From contig PCVQ01000061.1 in NCBI GenBank assembly GCA_002796025.1, positions 24,300 to 47,234 of the forward strand: a stretch of DNA of 22,935 nt. The letters run 5' to 3'. The stretch's first letter is position 1, and each line of letters starts with the position of its first letter. Below, piece by piece: positions 21,377-22,935 of this stretch. The DNA is from Candidatus Peregrinibacteria bacterium CG11_big_fil_rev_8_21_14_0_20_46_8 (lineage in GTDB: Bacteria; Patescibacteriota; Gracilibacteria; UBA1369; UM-FILTER-53-11). The translations under genes were made by a program, and so were the position numbers. The notes beneath the pieces are model-generated. The model had not been told where the DNA came from and did not search any database. It saw nothing but the letters and a program-made list of their open reading frames with translations.

Positions 21377-22357
21377 ATGAAAAATAATTATCAAGCCCAT
21401 ATTTTTGGTGTTTTTACGGCTGTAGTTCTTGTTGGTCTCCTTTCTTTTGCACAATCAGAAGAGAGTTTGCGGATATCTTCAACAACGTTTGATGATGGCG
21501 GATTTATGCCGCTCTATACCGCGTATACGCAAGAGCCGCAGGGCTTTAATATTAATCCTCACTTTGCATGGTCATCGGACGGGGATGAAGCTGAAAGCTA
21601 TGCGATTATGATGTACGACACGCATCCTGATGCAGATAATTTTGTGCACTGGTGTATTTCGGGAATTCCGGCAAACCGCCGCGCTATTAATGAGGGGGAT
21701 TCCGGAGTTATGCGGCCAAGCGGAAGCTATGAGTGGCCGAATAGTTCTGGGCTGTTAACATACGGCGGTCCAACACCACCGGCCGGCTCTGGTCTTCACG
21801 AGTATATCTTTAAATTTTATGCATTAAATGTAGAAGACGATCTGTCCAGTTTTGTCGGTGAAGGGCGGTGTAGTTTGGAATCGTTTGCTGCGGCGATTGA
21901 AGGAAAAATTGTGGCCGAGGGAACATATACCGGATACTTTGGTCTCGATGAAGATAATACTGAGATAGATGCAGAAAGTGCAATTGAGGAATACAAAGCT
22001 GCGGCAGCGGCTCGTGAGAATGCCGTAGATGCAGTTCAAAATGAACAATCAGACGCACCCGTATCCGGCGAAACCGCAGATAAAGATGAAGAAGATGATG
22101 ATGAATCTGTACAAGTTGAGAATATCGAACCTGACCGCCCGCTCACGCTGCGCGAGCGGCGTGAGGCGGTGTTGGAATGCCGTAAAGATTACAGCGTGGC
22201 GCGTAAAGCATTCCATACCTGTCGCCAAGAGGCAGAGACCGATGAAGCGGGTAACGAGTTGCGCCTGCGTGACCGCCGGGCAAATATCTTGCTATGTCGA
22301 GATGAATATAATAGAGCCCGTGGAGTATATCGTGAGTGCGTAGATCATATAGAGTGA
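21377..22357 (+). CDS. Secreted PEBP/YbhB-like protein with tandem Cys-helix repeats
   Basis: 326 aa. Signal peptide 1-26. Residues about 31-190 match the YbhB/YbcL phosphatidylethanolamine-binding fold: FDDGGFMPLYTAY, NINPHFAW, SYAIMMYDTHPDADNFVHWCISGIP, GLLTYGGPTPPAGSGLHEYIFKFYAL. The ligand-site Asp (D81) and His (H91) are kept, although the usual DPDAP is changed to DTHPDA. A helical Ala/Glu section and an acidic linker (KDEEDDDE, about 236-243) follow. The C-terminus has two copies of a roughly 27-residue helix (257-283 and 295-321) with the pattern LxLR(E/D)RRxxxLxCRx(D/E)YxxAR, each with two Cys 14 apart. The upstream ATG at 21362 lies in the -35/-10 region and is rejected. Function is probably binding of small ligands or lipids at the cell surface. 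Confidence 0.85.
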   Translation: MKNNYQAHIFGVFTAVVLVGLLSFAQSEESLRISSTTFDDGGFMPLYTAYTQEPQGFNINPHFAWSSDGDEAESYAIMMYDTHPDADNFVHWCISGIPANRRAINEGDSGVMRPSGSYEWPNSSGLLTYGGPTPPAGSGLHEYIFKFYALNVEDDLSSFVGEGRCSLESFAAAIEGKIVAEGTYTGYFGLDEDNTEIDAESAIEEYKAAAAARENAVDAVQNEQSDAPVSGETADKDEEDDDESVQVENIEPDRPLTLRERREAVLECRKDYSVARKAFHTCRQEAETDEAGNELRLRDRRANILLCRDEYNRARGVYRECVDHIE

Positions 22358-22360
22358 GCG

Positions 22361-22388
22361 TTGACAGTATAAAAAAAATAAGTATAAT
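22361..22388 (+). promoter_or_regulatory. Consensus promoter of typA
   Basis: TTGACA (22361-22366), 16-nt spacer (AT-rich, with A8), TATAAT (22383-22388): both hexamers perfect. Transcription should start near 22395, giving about 39 nt of leader, unlike the leaderless genes around it. Confidence 0.8.
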
Positions 22389-22397
22389 CACCTGGCG

Positions 22398-22422
22398 CTT
22401 AAAGACGATTAAGAGCTTTAAG
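22398..22422 (+). other. Short hairpin in the typA leader
   Basis: CTTAAAG (22398-22404) and CTTTAAG (22416-22422) can pair over 7 bp with an 11-nt loop, within the predicted 5' leader and 11 nt before the ATG. It is A/T-rich and may be chance. A weak AAGG lies in its second arm, which would be hidden if folded. Confidence 0.3.
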
Positions 22423-22433
22423 GCGTCATAATT

Positions 22434-22935
22434 ATGGAAATTAGAAACATCGCAATTATCGCACACGTTGATCATGGCAAGACGACCTTGGTGGATGCTT
22501 TGATGCGCCAGACCGGAATGGTGGACGACGCTTCTGTTAGCATGGACAGCAACGATCTGGAGCGTGAACGTGGCATTACTATTTATGCAAAAAATGCATC
22601 GCTCTTTTACAAAGATACGAAGATTAATATTGTCGATACGCCCGGCCACGCCGACTTTGGCTCTGAGGTTGAGCGCGTTTTGCGCTCTATAGATAGCGTG
22701 ATTTTGGTGGTCGATGCCCAGGAGGGGCCGATGCCGCAGACTAAATTTGTTTTGAAAAAGTCGCTGGAGCTGGGACTGAAGCCGATTGTTGTTTTGAATA
22801 AAATAGACAAACCGGCAGCGCGTCCGGACGAGGTGCACGATATGGTGCTGGAGCTCTTTATGGATTTAGGTGCCAACGATGAACAGCTCGATTTTCTCAC
22901 GCTCTATGGCATTGGCAAAGACGGTGTTGCGATGC
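22434..22935 (+). CDS. typA: Ribosome-associated GTPase TypA/BipA (C-terminus cut by window edge)
   Basis: Translational GTPase of the EF-G/LepA class that binds the ribosome and supports 50S assembly and stress or cold growth. The 167 visible codons cover most of the G domain: P-loop AHVDHGKTT (G1), ERERGITI (G2), DTPGHADFGSEVERVL (G3) and NKIDKPAARPDEV (G4). The combination of MRQTG near residue 25, the G3 flank and KPAARPDEV is typical of TypA rather than LepA or EF-G. It starts at ATG 22434 with its own consensus promoter; the remainder lies beyond the window. Confidence 0.95.
   Translation, partial: MEIRNIAIIAHVDHGKTTLVDALMRQTGMVDDASVSMDSNDLERERGITIYAKNASLFYKDTKINIVDTPGHADFGSEVERVLRSIDSVILVVDAQEGPMPQTKFVLKKSLELGLKPIVVLNKIDKPAARPDEVHDMVLELFMDLGANDEQLDFLTLYGIGKDGVAM

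Noticed and set aside
22143..22838. Open frames on the minus strand opposite typA and the PEBP gene
   Set aside because: They are shadows of two clearly real genes and have no start signal or known motif.
1..22935. CRISPR arrays, tRNA/rRNA genes, insertion sequences, prophage genes
   Set aside because: Looked for on both strands; no regular direct repeats, cloverleaf sequences, transposase or phage motifs were found.

Overview
The window reads as chromosomal DNA of a small-genome bacterium, most likely a Patescibacteria/CPR lineage (Peregrinibacteria- or Peribacteria-like). This is an inference from dense packing, short spacers and overlaps, SLH-domain surface protein, many single-copy proteins with lipoprotein or membrane anchors, and conserved bacterial housekeeping genes (rlmN, typA). 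TGA is used as a normal stop (aguB, the decarboxylase-fold gene at 12518, the PEBP gene), so the recoded-UGA lineages (Gracilibacteria, Absconditabacteria) are unlikely. No tRNA, rRNA, CRISPR, IS element or phage gene was seen.

Layout. (1) 1-8826 is a polyamine block. A compact SpeA-type arginine decarboxylase (+) is divergent from aguB-aguA (-, 4-nt ATGA overlap), which gives arginine to agmatine to N-carbamoylputrescine to putrescine. On the same strand follow a very large SLH/glycoside-hydrolase-like/LamG surface protein, a deoxyhypusine-synthase-family protein (a candidate polyamine aminobutyl transferase) and a DUF763 protein cut by the window edge. (2) 8855-13905 holds a membrane-anchored Ig-like protein divergent from rlmN, a 582-aa protein with a RelA/SpoT-type HD hydrolase domain, a fold-III decarboxylase homologue whose PLP lysine is Arg, and a small membrane protein. 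(3) 14008-17717 is an envelope region: DM13 protein, M23 lipoprotein, 4-TM protein, 38-aa histone-H1-like Lys/Ala peptide, GerMN plus Asp-box lipoprotein. (4) 17734-19568 is a minus-strand run of three genes with two identical 17-nt overlaps: unknown protein, O-methyltransferase, and a sigma-region-4-like protein with four cysteines. (5) 19602-22935 holds a PQQ-type sugar dehydrogenase homologue, a DUF378 protein, a frameshifted acylphosphatase, a PEBP-like secreted protein with a tandem Cys-helix repeat, and the start of typA/bipA.

The most striking window-wide signal is regulatory. At ten genes a good -10 hexamer ends only 6-9 nt before the ATG, often with a -35 at 16-17 bp and with no Shine-Dalgarno, which predicts leaderless mRNAs. 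Several of these promoters are built into the stop codon of the preceding gene. Genes inside runs instead use overlaps, and only a few (16027, perhaps 5457) show a Shine-Dalgarno. Most features are on the minus strand from 1-7408 and 14008-21028.
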